This document shows, one piece after another, positions 1-8,196 of a stretch of DNA of 59,938 nucleotides (position 1 is the first letter of the stretch; each line of letters starts with the position of its first letter). This DNA is from an uncultured Neomegalonema sp. (GTDB lineage Bacteria > Pseudomonadota > Alphaproteobacteria > Rhodobacterales > Rhodobacteraceae): the NCBI GenBank assembly GCA_937957975.1, contig CALFFK010000041.1, forward strand, positions 1-59,938. Reading direction: 5' to 3'. The translations under genes were made by a program, and so were the position numbers. The notes below the pieces were generated by a model. The model was given only the letters and a program-made list of their open reading frames with translations, was not told where the DNA came from and did not search any database.

Positions 1-1427
1 GTAAACCCCGAATAGGCCTTGCCCACGGGGACCAGCTCGGCCCCTTCCGGCCCCTGACGCCATGCACCGAAGGTGTAATCGGAATAGAAACTCGACCGCT
101 TTCCATGCCCCCGCTGGGCATACATCATCACGCAATCGGCAGTCAGGGGCGCGCGTTTCCACTTCCACCACGGCCCGGTCGGACGCCCGCCCACATAGGA
201 AGAATCGAGCCGCTTGAGCATCAACCCTTCCTGTCCAATATCGCGGGAGGTGGCACGAATGGCGGATAACTCATGCCATGTTACAAACGGGATCACCGGC
301 GACAGATCTACCCCGCCCTTCACCGGCTGTCGCGCAAACCAATCCTCCAGCCGCGCCCGCCGCTCACCAAAGGGCAGGGCGCGCACATCACCCACGCCAT
401 CATGCAGCAGGTCATAAAGCCGGATATGCCCCGGTGAATCCCTGAGTATCTTCGCACCCGGCGATTTGCGTCCCAATCGTTTTTGCAATTCCGCGAAAAT
501 CGCGACCCGGCCCTCCCTGACCACCAGCAGTTCACCGTCAGCCACGCCCTCAAAATCCATTTGCACGAGAACATCCGGGAAGCTGCCGGAGATTTCCTCG
601 CCCATGCGTGTATAGAGCCGACGCTCACCGTGCAGCGATACGGCCTGTACCCGGATTCCATCCCATTTCCATTCGGCGGAATGCCCGGCAGGGTCCAGTC
701 GTTCAGTCAGACGTGCAGTAGTGGTCGCGTCGCTCTGCTCACTCTCATGCACTCGCTCGCGCCGTTCCTCCGCGCTGTAGAGGCCGCTATCAAGCGGATG
801 GGCCAACATCATGGGGCGAAAGGCATGGGTCAGATCGACTTGCGGTGCAGCCCCCGACCCATCAAGCCATTGCAACAGCGTCACATAGGGCGGCTCCAGC
901 CCGTGCCACATGCCTTCGATCCGGCCAAGCAAATCCTCCTCCCCCTGCATTGCCGCCAATGCAGTTTTCGCCAGACGCTCCGACACACCGACACGCAATC
1001 CGCCCGTTGCCAGTTTCAACAAGGCCAGCCGTTCCGATGGTTCCAGCCGATCCATCCATCCGGCAAGATGCAGAATCGCTTGTGGACGCGTCGCCGTAGC
1101 CAGTGTTTCGATCACAGAAGACAGGCGTAAAGGGGCCGTTTCGGCTGACTCAGCAGGGGTTGGCCAGATTAGCGCAACAGTCTCGGCAAGATCGCCCACA
1201 TAATCGTAGGACATGCGAAACAGCACCGGGTCAACCCGCTCCTCAGCCATGGTCCGAAGGGTTGAGCCAGTGACATTCCGCAACTCCAGAGATCCCGCAA
1301 TACAGGCCAGCGCCCAACCGCGATCCGGGTCAGGCTGTGTGCGGAAATATTCCGTCAACAACGTCAGCTTCGCATTACGCGAAGGCGTCACAACGAGGGA
1401 TTCGAGCAAACGGGCAAAGGCTTTCAT
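1..1427 (-). CDS. ATP-dependent DNA ligase (bacterial PP_1105-like family), 3' end outside window
   Basis: The protein joins nicked DNA using ATP and is distinct from the NAD-dependent LigA. About 475 residues are visible, beginning MKAFARLLES; the C-terminus lies beyond the left edge. An N-terminal DNA-binding region (about 1-200) precedes the adenylation domain, whose nucleotidyl-lysine motif reads EWKWDGIRVQ (Lys254). Near the window edge comes the motif YAQRGHGKRSSFYSDYTFG, typical of the C-terminal OB-fold part. The family usually has about 530 residues, so roughly 55 are missing. In many proteobacteria this ligase sits with a DEXH helicase, an exonuclease and a phosphoesterase; those would lie downstream, outside the window, so that context cannot be checked. 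The start is the first ATG of the frame and the gene is divergent from the fucose locus. Confidence 0.9.
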   Translation of the reverse strand, partial: MKAFARLLESLVVTPSRNAKLTLLTEYFRTQPDPDRGWALACIAGSLELRNVTGSTLRTMAEERVDPVLFRMSYDYVGDLAETVALIWPTPAESAETAPLRLSSVIETLATATRPQAILHLAGWMDRLEPSERLALLKLATGGLRVGVSERLAKTALAAMQGEEDLLGRIEGMWHGLEPPYVTLLQWLDGSGAAPQVDLTHAFRPMMLAHPLDSGLYSAEERRERVHESEQSDATTTARLTERLDPAGHSAEWKWDGIRVQAVSLHGERRLYTRMGEEISGSFPDVLVQMDFEGVADGELLVVREGRVAIFAELQKRLGRKSPGAKILRDSPGHIRLYDLLHDGVGDVRALPFGERRARLEDWFARQPVKGGVDLSPVIPFVTWHELSAIRATSRDIGQEGLMLKRLDSSYVGGRPTGPWWKWKRAPLTADCVMMYAQRGHGKRSSFYSDYTFGAWRQGPEGAELVPVGKAYSGF

Positions 1428-1789
1428 GCCAGGCAAGATAGGCCAGATTCAATGGAAAACCCCATTTCGACCGGATGCAGGATCAAGCACCTGAATATCT
1501 GATAGTACAATTCAGCATCCCGCCCAAACAACCCCATCGCGCCACAGACCACACGCAAAATCGCGGAGCAGCAAAAATCAGGCACAGAATTTCAAACTGG
1601 CACACTGCCTGTTTTCCAGATTTACTAAAAACTCCAAAAGAAAGTAGTGAAAAAACCTATGCCTCAACTCGCTCAGGAGACGATCCGGTCAAGGTACTCG
1701 AAAACCACCGGAATCGATTCTCGACGGTCGGGATTCACCTTGTTAAGGATAGCCCCGTTAATGCGGCAGAGCCAATATATGAGACACCA
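1428..1789. other. divergent intergenic region between DNA ligase and fcl
   Basis: About 360 bases that are visibly more AT-rich than the neighbours, especially around 1615-1665. The fcl frame stays open upstream to about 1475, but that extension resembles no protein and precedes the Rossmann start expected for Fcl. I treat it as untranslated promoter DNA serving both directions. No clear -35/-10 pair could be assigned. Confidence 0.5.
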
Positions 1790-2722
1790 ATGTACAATTT
1801 AACAGGAAAGCGTATTTGGGTGTCCGGTCATGCCGGCATGGTGGGATCAGCGCTTGTGCGGCGATTAAAACAGGAAAATTGTGAGGTACTAACCTCGGAT
1901 CGTTCTGTTGATCTTCGCGACCCACGCCTCGTGCGCGAATGGATGTCGGACAACCGACCCGATGCGGTAATTATTGCCGCCGCAAGGGTGGGGGGCATCA
2001 TGGCCAATGACACCCGGCCAGCGGAATTTATCTATGATAACCTGATGATAAGCGCAAACCAGATTCATGAGGCGCATGCCGCAGGTGTCGAAAAACTGCT
2101 GTATCTCGGATCATCCTGTATCTACCCCAAATTCGCGCCCCAGCCGATTCAGGAAGAAGCCCTGCTGACAGGCCCGCTGGAGCCAACGAACCAGTGGTAT
2201 GCAGTGGCCAAGATCGCCGGAATCAAGCTTTGTCAGGCATATCGTGCGCAGCATGGTAATGATTTCATCTCGGCAATGCCCACCAACCTCTATGGCCCCG
2301 GCGATAACTACGATCTTACATCCAGCCACGTTCTGCCTGCATTGCTGCGCAAGATGCACGAAGCCAAGGTCGCAGAACGCGATAGTGTCGAGATTTGGGG
2401 TTCGGGAGCACCCTTGCGCGAGTTCATGCATGTTGATGATCTGGCTGATGCCTGCATTTTCCTGTTACAGAATTACTCTGAAGACATGCATATGAATGTA
2501 GGATCGGGTGTCGAGACCTCGATCAAGAATCTTGCAATGACGATTTCGGGCGTGGTGGGTTTCAAGGGTACGCTTCAATTCGACACAACCAAACCCGACG
2601 GCACACCACGAAAACTGATGGATAGTACACGCCTGTTGAGCATGGGGTGGAGTCCGGCGATCGACCTGCATGACGGGATCACAGACGTCTACGAAACATT
2701 CCAGCGGGATATATCGATTTGA
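1790..2722 (+). CDS. fcl: GDP-L-fucose synthase (GDP-4-keto-6-deoxy-mannose epimerase/reductase)
   Basis: A cytosolic short-chain dehydrogenase that epimerises and reduces GDP-4-keto-6-deoxy-D-mannose to GDP-L-fucose with NADPH. The 310-residue length is normal. The NADP-binding glycine motif is GHAGMVGSAL (near residue 14), the active-site serine lies in LGSSCIYP, and the YxxxK pair is YAVAK. The PTNLYGPGDNY segment is typical of Fcl. The ATG at 1790 is chosen because the protein then begins MYNLTGKRIWVSG, directly at the Rossmann fold; no strong Shine-Dalgarno precedes it. Its stop overlaps the next gene by four bases. Its substrate would come from Gmd, encoded on the other strand at 6838-7890. 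Confidence 0.93.
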   Translation: MYNLTGKRIWVSGHAGMVGSALVRRLKQENCEVLTSDRSVDLRDPRLVREWMSDNRPDAVIIAAARVGGIMANDTRPAEFIYDNLMISANQIHEAHAAGVEKLLYLGSSCIYPKFAPQPIQEEALLTGPLEPTNQWYAVAKIAGIKLCQAYRAQHGNDFISAMPTNLYGPGDNYDLTSSHVLPALLRKMHEAKVAERDSVEIWGSGAPLREFMHVDDLADACIFLLQNYSEDMHMNVGSGVETSIKNLAMTISGVVGFKGTLQFDTTKPDGTPRKLMDSTRLLSMGWSPAIDLHDGITDVYETFQRDISI

Positions 2723-4248
2723 ACGCCTCCCGCAGTATTCGGAAACGCCTGACCCGAAATCCAGCCCGTGCGCCAGAAATCATCGCCGCCTATCGTGCAT
2801 TGCTTGGGCGGGAGCCGACTCTGGATGAAATCACCCAGTGGGAACGCAAGTGGATGCCGGTATGGTATCTGCGCCGTCGTATTGCCCGAACACCTGAGGC
2901 GAGTATGTTCGCCTCGCCTCCTAGAATTCTGGAGGCCGCCCCGGAAGCGCTCCCCCGGTCCGAACCTGAATCCCAAACTCAAGCTCGACCTCAAACCAGG
3001 GTAGTGGAAGCACCCGTCCCGCTGCTGTTGGCAAACCTGTCCAATGAGGATTTTGTCCGGGCTCTCTACAAGCAAGTAATGGAGCGCCACCCATCCCCCG
3101 CAGAAATGAACAGCGTGGTGGCACAGTTACGATCAGGTGCAGCTTCCCGTCCGGGTTTGCTGGCCGGATATTTCGCGAGCCGCGTCAATGAAGAAGCGGC
3201 CTGGGCGCGGGATGGGACAACAAATGACACCACCCGCTTTTCGGTCATGGGAACAGGCCGCACGATGAAGGTCAAGGAATGGCACAAGCGGGCGCGTAAC
3301 ACGACGCCAGCAGCGCCGGTTTCCAGTCAGTCCAGATTTCCGCTACGCCCTCGCAAGTCCGAAATTGATGTCAGCATTATTTGCAGCCTCTGGAAAGGCG
3401 GCGATTTCATCGAGCGTTACCTCGATAACATCACCTCCCAGACCATTTTCAATGACCGTTGCGAGCTGATTATCATTGATGCCGCTTCGCCAGAGGGCGA
3501 AGAAAAAGTCATTGCCCGTTACGCCGAACAGTTCGGCGACCGCATTGTCTATCACCGTATGCCCTATCGTGCCGGTATCTATGTGGCATGGAATGTCGGG
3601 GTTGGGCTGGCCAGAGGGCAGTATTTGACCAATGCCAATCTCGACGATCTTCGCCGCGAGGATTCCATCGAATTGCAAACGGCCACGCTCGACGCATTGC
3701 CCCATGTCGATGTGGTCTATCAGGATTACCTCTATTCCGCCGACCCCACTGCCGATTATACCCGCACCGCCAGAGCCGGGGTGGTGAGTGATCTGCCACT
3801 TGCAACCCGCAATGGTTTCTTCTTCACGAACCCGCCGCATAATGCCCCGATGTGGCGTGCCACGCTGCATGACAGGTTCGGATTATTCGATGAAGGGATG
3901 CGCTCTGCCGGTGATTATGATTTGTGGATTCGCGCCGCCGCCGCTGGTGCGACCTTCTACAAGATCAACGATCCCCATGTGGTCTATTATTATAATCCCG
4001 AAGGCATCTCGACCTCACGTGAAACCCGTGGCCTGCGCGAGGCGCGCGACGTGATGCGCCGCCACGGGCGGGCGCTCATCCCCGAAGCGGCAGTTGAACC
4101 CCCCGAAGTCTTCCTGAAGCGGCTTGGCCTGAAAGACTGGCCCACCCGTGCCGATGGCCAGCCAATCTCGCGCTATGCGCTGGTTCAACTCAAGATGCGC
4201 ACCCTTGCTGCCGCGCATGGCTCAAACGGCAACGAGGCACGGCCATGA
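2719..4248 (+). CDS. family 2 glycosyltransferase with N-terminal DUF4214-like repeats
   Basis: The C-terminal half is a GT-A fold glycosyltransferase, about residues 215-440: IICSLWKGGDFIERYLDNI opens the nucleotide-binding domain, NANLDDL carries the acidic metal-binding cluster, and the acceptor-side segment is SAGDYDLWIRAAAAG. It probably transfers a sugar from a nucleotide donor during surface polysaccharide synthesis; the sugar is unknown. The N-terminus holds two segments like the short DUF4214 motif (AYRALLGREPTLDEI and ALYKQVMERHPSPAEM), separated by a Pro/Gln-rich linker. The start is a TTG inside the TTGA overlap with the fcl stop, implying translational coupling; no ATG occurs before the first DUF4214-like segment. 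It overlaps the next gene by four bases. Confidence 0.82.
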   Translation: MNASRSIRKRLTRNPARAPEIIAAYRALLGREPTLDEITQWERKWMPVWYLRRRIARTPEASMFASPPRILEAAPEALPRSEPESQTQARPQTRVVEAPVPLLLANLSNEDFVRALYKQVMERHPSPAEMNSVVAQLRSGAASRPGLLAGYFASRVNEEAAWARDGTTNDTTRFSVMGTGRTMKVKEWHKRARNTTPAAPVSSQSRFPLRPRKSEIDVSIICSLWKGGDFIERYLDNITSQTIFNDRCELIIIDAASPEGEEKVIARYAEQFGDRIVYHRMPYRAGIYVAWNVGVGLARGQYLTNANLDDLRREDSIELQTATLDALPHVDVVYQDYLYSADPTADYTRTARAGVVSDLPLATRNGFFFTNPPHNAPMWRATLHDRFGLFDEGMRSAGDYDLWIRAAAAGATFYKINDPHVVYYYNPEGISTSRETRGLREARDVMRRHGRALIPEAAVEPPEVFLKRLGLKDWPTRADGQPISRYALVQLKMRTLAAAHGSNGNEARP

Positions 4249-5405
4249 ACAAACGAACCCGGCTTCTGGTCGATGGCGTATTTTTCCAGCGGGCGCAGAC
4301 GGGCATCGCAAGGGTTTGGCGTTCGATCCTGCCCGACCTCGCAAAGCGGATGGATGTGATCTTGCTCAACAGGGGCAATTGCCCTGTTTTTGAGGGAATC
4401 GAGTCGATTCCCTTTCCGTCCGTCGTTGCAGGGACAATACCGCCCACTGCGGCGGAATCAGGGGCCATCGAAGCACTGTGTCAGCATTACAAGGCAGATA
4501 TATTTGCCTCTACCTATTACAGTCTGCCCCTGAAAACGCCTGCCTTGCAGGTAGTGTACGACATGATACCCGAAGTTCTCGATTTCGATCTGTCAGCGCG
4601 TGACTGGCAGGAGAAAGAGGCCGCGCTGCTATATGGGCGGGGGCATGTCTGCATCTCTGACAATACCCGCGATGACCTGTTGCGGTTCTATCCGGAACTG
4701 CACCCTGATCGGGTAACAGTTGCCCATTGTGGTATTGAACCAGATGTCTTCTTTCCCCGCCCTGCGCAGGAAGTCGCTGATTTCCGGCAGCGCCATAACC
4801 TGACCGGCCCTTATCTGTTCATGGTTGGGTCGCGCGTGCAGGCCCAGGGGTACAAGAACGGCGCGCATCTTATAGACGCGCTGGCAGGTATGGAGCGGCG
4901 TGATAATCTGACTGTTCTTTGCGCAGGAGGTGAAGAAGAAGTCCCCACCCTGCGCATGGGTTCCCGCCGGGTTTCGGTGCGACGGGTGGATTTGTCCGAC
5001 GACGATCTTGCCAGAGCCTATTCCGGGGCGGAAGCACTTGCCTATCCCTCGCTTTACGAAGGGTTTGGTATGCCGGTTGCCGAGGCGATGGCCTGTGGAT
5101 GCCCGGTGATTACGACAAATCATGGATCGCTGGCCGAGGTGGCCGGTGATGCCGCCGTGCTTGTGTCAGGGCGCAATGTGGAGGAAATGCGCGAAGCCTT
5201 GCGTCTTGTGCGCGAACCGGAGACCCGCGCGCGGCTGGCCATTGCCGGGCCGGAACGCGCCAGTGCCTTTCGCTGGCACATAATGGCCGATCACATCGCC
5301 GACCGGGCCATTGGTCTGGCCGAAGAAGCCCGCGCCGGGCATCACAAAGCTTTCCTGTCCCGCTGGGCCGATCTCAGGCGCCTGCAGGCCGATGTAGATT
5401 TCTGA
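4245..5405 (+). CDS. GT4-family glycosyltransferase (GT-B fold)
   Basis: A 386-residue retaining glycosyltransferase, probably cytosolic or membrane-associated, acting in assembly of the surface glycan. The N-terminal domain (MNKRTRLLVDGVFFQRAQTG onward) binds acceptor. The C-terminal Rossmann domain starts near YLFMVGSRVQAQGYKNG and contains the diagnostic E-x7-E motif in YEGFGMPVAEAMACGCPV, followed by GSLAEVAGDAAV. Members with this architecture are often mannosyl- or rhamnosyltransferases, but the donor cannot be read from sequence. The start overlaps the previous stop in ATGA, so the gene is translationally coupled. Its last bases overlap the apparent start of the methyltransferase gene. 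Confidence 0.85.
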   Translation: MNKRTRLLVDGVFFQRAQTGIARVWRSILPDLAKRMDVILLNRGNCPVFEGIESIPFPSVVAGTIPPTAAESGAIEALCQHYKADIFASTYYSLPLKTPALQVVYDMIPEVLDFDLSARDWQEKEAALLYGRGHVCISDNTRDDLLRFYPELHPDRVTVAHCGIEPDVFFPRPAQEVADFRQRHNLTGPYLFMVGSRVQAQGYKNGAHLIDALAGMERRDNLTVLCAGGEEEVPTLRMGSRRVSVRRVDLSDDDLARAYSGAEALAYPSLYEGFGMPVAEAMACGCPVITTNHGSLAEVAGDAAVLVSGRNVEEMREALRLVREPETRARLAIAGPERASAFRWHIMADHIADRAIGLAEEARAGHHKAFLSRWADLRRLQADVDF

Positions 5406-6756
5406 TATCGTTGTCCCACTTCCCCCTGTACCTGACGATTTCTACCGCGCGTTCGAAGACCGCTTTCGCGGCTCACGCGAGCTGATCCTTGGACGTCTAC
5501 GCAAAGCCTACCTGCCTTTCATACGCGCAATTGCCACTGAAGAAGAGGCGCAGGCGCTTGATCTGGGCTGTGGCCGTGGTGAGTGGCTGGAGCTTCTGGC
5601 AAAGGAAGGCATAACCGCAAGAGGCGTCGATCTGGATGCCGGCATGTTGGAAGCCGCCCGGTCGCGCGGGCTGGATGTGCGACAGGCCGATGTGCTTGAT
5701 GCCTTGCGGGACGAGCCTGACGGCAAACTGGCCCTGGTATCGGGCTTTCATATCGCCGAGCACCTGCCTTTTGCCGTCCTGCTTGAAATGATAACCGAGG
5801 CGCGCCGTGTTCTGAGGCCGGGGGGGGTGTTGATCCTCGAAACGCCCAATCCTGAAAACCTCGTCGTGGGGACGGCAAACTTTTATCTCGATCCCACGCA
5901 TATTGCGCCGATTCCACCGTTGCGGATGGATTTTATGGCGGAGTTCGCAGGATTCGGACGCAAAACGATCCTGCGCCTGAACGGGCCTGAACCGGGCGAC
6001 AACGCGCTGTTAAGCGTCTTTACCGATGTTTCGGTGGATTACAGCCTCGTCGCGCAGGTGGATGGCCCGAACATGGCCGCGTTCGACACCCTTTTCACAA
6101 CGACGGTCGGGAACGACCTCTCAACAGTCCTTTCGCATTTCGATCAGGGGCTGAAGCAACGTCTTGAAGCACACACGCATCAGTTGGAAGCAGTCAGTCA
6201 CCAGAGCAACGAGGTTTCCCGCCATCTGGGAACAACCCGGATCGAAGCGCAGGGTATCAGGGCCACTCTCGAAGAACGCCTCGATGCCGCACAGGCCGAG
6301 GCCATTGAGGTCAGGGCCACTCTCGAAGGGCGCCTTGAGGCCGCGCAGGCCAAGGCCGTTGAGATCGGGGCCACTCTCGAAAGACGCCTTGAGGCCGCAC
6401 AGACCAAGGCCGTTGAGACCGGGGCCACTCTCGAAAGACGCCTTGATGCGGCTGAGGCCGAACTGGCAAGTCTGCGCGAGGTTGCTGATCGTACGTTGCT
6501 GGAGCGTCTTGTACTCCGGCCCTCCGGCAAGCCGATCCGTCCATTGCGGTGGCTGGCCTTTCACTCCAACGGGCGGCCCCGCGCAGGGTTGCTGGGACGC
6601 ATTGCACTCCGGCATAATGGCCTGCCCCGCCCTCTCTTTAATCGATGGATGAGCAGTGAGGCCTATTCCAGATTATCCTGGCCTTCCTCGCGCCGTGCCG
6701 CGACATTCGGGAAGGAAAAAGCATCGGCCTTGCCTCCCCCGTCAACCCCGGAGTGA
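5398..6756 (+). CDS. SAM-dependent methyltransferase with long C-terminal coiled coil; non-standard start codon
   Basis: The N-terminal domain (about residues 1-210) is a class I methyltransferase: FYRAFEDRFRGSRELI is the usual leader of polysaccharide-locus methyltransferases, DLGCGRGEWLELL is SAM motif I, and VSGFHIAEHLPF and RPGGVLILETPNPEN follow. From about residue 250 a coiled coil contains four copies of an 18-residue repeat, then a basic tail. No ATG, GTG or TTG lies in frame before 5644, and starting there would delete motif I. After the in-frame TAG at 5395 the first codons are ATT TCT GAT ATC, so an ATT start at 5398 giving (M)SDIVVPLPP is the best guess. A +1 frameshift from the upstream gene at TTC-TGA is an alternative. 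A methyltransferase joined to a coiled coil recalls WbdD, which sets O-antigen chain length. Confidence 0.8.
   Translation: MSDIVVPLPPVPDDFYRAFEDRFRGSRELILGRLRKAYLPFIRAIATEEEAQALDLGCGRGEWLELLAKEGITARGVDLDAGMLEAARSRGLDVRQADVLDALRDEPDGKLALVSGFHIAEHLPFAVLLEMITEARRVLRPGGVLILETPNPENLVVGTANFYLDPTHIAPIPPLRMDFMAEFAGFGRKTILRLNGPEPGDNALLSVFTDVSVDYSLVAQVDGPNMAAFDTLFTTTVGNDLSTVLSHFDQGLKQRLEAHTHQLEAVSHQSNEVSRHLGTTRIEAQGIRATLEERLDAAQAEAIEVRATLEGRLEAAQAKAVEIGATLERRLEAAQTKAVETGATLERRLDAAEAELASLREVADRTLLERLVLRPSGKPIRPLRWLAFHSNGRPRAGLLGRIALRHNGLPRPLFNRWMSSEAYSRLSWPSSRRAATFGKEKASALPPPSTPE
6262..6477 (+). repeat. four tandem 54-bp repeats encoding an 18-residue coiled-coil unit
   Basis: Units begin at 6262, 6316, 6370 and 6424, each opening with GCCACTCTCGAA. 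They encode ATLEERLDAAQAEAIEVR and three close variants. Eighteen residues equal seven plus eleven, a spacing that suits a nearly straight coiled coil. The repeats stay in frame, so copy-number change would lengthen or shorten the rod without breaking the gene. Confidence 0.95.
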
Positions 6757-6793
6757 ACCCCGATCACGTCAAGCCGGGAAATTCACCGACATC

Positions 6794-6823
6794 CCCTTCA
6801 AAATATTACACTATTTTGAAGGG
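6794..6823. terminator. bidirectional hairpin between convergent methyltransferase and gmd genes
   Basis: A perfect 12-bp inverted repeat: CCCTTCAAAATA, a six-base loop TTACAC, then TATTTTGAAGGG. It lies between two gene ends that face each other. No strong T tract follows on either strand, but the position and symmetry support a terminator or 3' end stabiliser for both transcripts. Confidence 0.7.
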
Positions 6824-6837
6824 TCTGCCCCGAATTT

Positions 6838-7890
6838 TCAGAATGCCACGTCAGTGTCGCGTGTTCGGCGCAGGTCAGCCTCGGCCATCTCAGTGGCAAG
6901 CTCTTCGATGGTCGTCGTGGCATTCCAGCCCAGTTGCGCCCTTGCCTTTGCCGGATCACCGAGAAGCAATTCAACCTCGGTAGGGCGGAAAAACGCCGGG
7001 TTAACCTGAACGAGAAGCTTGCCGCTTTTGCGATCACGGGCGGTTTCGTCGATACCCTCGCCGCTCCATTCGAGATCAAAGCCTGTGGCTCTGGCTGCCA
7101 TATCCACAAAGTCGCGCACCGATGTTGTCACGCCAGTGGCGAGAACATATTCATCGGCTTTTTCCTGCTCGGTCATCAGAGCCATCCCGGCAACGTAGTC
7201 ACGGGCATGACCCCAGTCGCGTTTGGCATCCATATTGCCCAGTTCGAGCAGATCCTGCGTGCCATTCGCGATTCGCGCCAGACCGACAGTGATCTTGCGG
7301 GTAACGAATTCCTGCCCGCGTAACGGGCTTTCATGGTTGAACAAAATCCCCGCCGAGGCGTGCATACCATAGGCTTCGCGGTAATTGCGGGTCATGTAAT
7401 GGGCAAAGGCCTTGGCAACCGCATAGGGCGACCGGGGATAGAATGCTGTCATCTCGGATTGAGGGGTTTCAACAACCTTGCCGTATAGTTCCGAGGTAGA
7501 CGCCTGATAAAAGCGCGCATCAGGATTGACCGCCCGGATGACCTCCAGCATACGCAGTGGCCCCATGGCATCCACATCAGAGGTGAAGAGTGGCTGTTCA
7601 AAGGATGCGCCGACAAAGCTTTGGGCGGCCAGATTAAAGACCCGGTTTGGTTGAATACGTTCCAGAAGCCTGTGTATCAGAGAATATTCGAGCAGTTCAA
7701 AATCTACAAGCTCGACATCATTATGGACGCCCAGCGAGCGCAACCGCCAGTCATTGGCGGTGGAAGACCGGCGAACTCCGCCAACAACACGCTTGCCTTG
7801 CTTCAACATCAGCTCGGCAAGATAGGCGCCATCCTGCCCCATAATGCCTGTAATAAAAACTGTCTCAGCCACACTCTCGCTCCCGGTCAT
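6838..7890 (-). CDS. gmd: GDP-mannose 4,6-dehydratase
   Basis: The enzyme converts GDP-D-mannose to GDP-4-keto-6-deoxy-D-mannose, the substrate of Fcl. The 350 residues begin with a Rossmann motif GIMGQDGAYLAELMLKQGK, followed by RRSSTANDWRL. The catalytic region reads ASTSELYGKVVETPQSE and YPRSPYAVAKAFAHYM, giving the Ser/Glu/Tyr/Lys set, and ESPLRGQEFVTRKI is the Gmd signature. It points towards fcl and the transferase genes but is not in their operon, so the two GDP-fucose steps are transcribed separately. The start used here gives an 8-10 residue leader before the Rossmann strand, as in homologues. Confidence 0.95.
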   Translation of the reverse strand: MTGSESVAETVFITGIMGQDGAYLAELMLKQGKRVVGGVRRSSTANDWRLRSLGVHNDVELVDFELLEYSLIHRLLERIQPNRVFNLAAQSFVGASFEQPLFTSDVDAMGPLRMLEVIRAVNPDARFYQASTSELYGKVVETPQSEMTAFYPRSPYAVAKAFAHYMTRNYREAYGMHASAGILFNHESPLRGQEFVTRKITVGLARIANGTQDLLELGNMDAKRDWGHARDYVAGMALMTEQEKADEYVLATGVTTSVRDFVDMAARATGFDLEWSGEGIDETARDRKSGKLLVQVNPAFFRPTEVELLLGDPAKARAQLGWNATTTIEELATEMAEADLRRTRDTDVAF

Positions 7891-8196
7891 TCATATTGCG
7901 CCAAATTAAGAAAAAACGTCTGTTCCGCTACCCTTGTTTTTTATTCTTCCCAAAAGGGCAGCGAAACCCACGCTTTCAGTCGGCATGGGATAAATGCAGT
8001 GTTTCCATTTGGACTGGCTGGGGTGATCCGTACAAACGTGACAGCCACACGCCATGAGGCTGCAAGTAACACATCACAGGGGGAATGAAATACCGCTATC
8101 ATCTGCTCGACAGCGACTTTGATGCCTGCTTCGGCGGAACGCCGGATCAAATGTTAAACGCAGGGGTTAACGATGCCCAACGATATTGGCCATCAC
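7891..8196. other. intergenic region between gmd and rarA
   Basis: This 306-base stretch lies upstream of gmd and downstream of rarA. A minus-strand frame of about 60 codons is open here, but its translation has no recognisable family and no good ribosome-binding site, so I do not call it. It presumably carries the gmd promoter. Confidence 0.4.

Noticed and set aside
1475-1789. N-terminal extension of fcl
   Set aside because: The frame is open but lies before the Rossmann start common to Fcl, is AT-rich and has no family resemblance.
6121-6615. Minus-strand frames with repeated motifs opposite the methyltransferase coiled coil
   Set aside because: The repeats are the 54-bp tandem repeats read backwards; the plus strand gives a sensible coiled coil.
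7941-8150. Minus-strand frame of 69 codons between gmd and rarA
   Set aside because: No ribosome-binding site or recognisable sequence; cannot be separated from chance.
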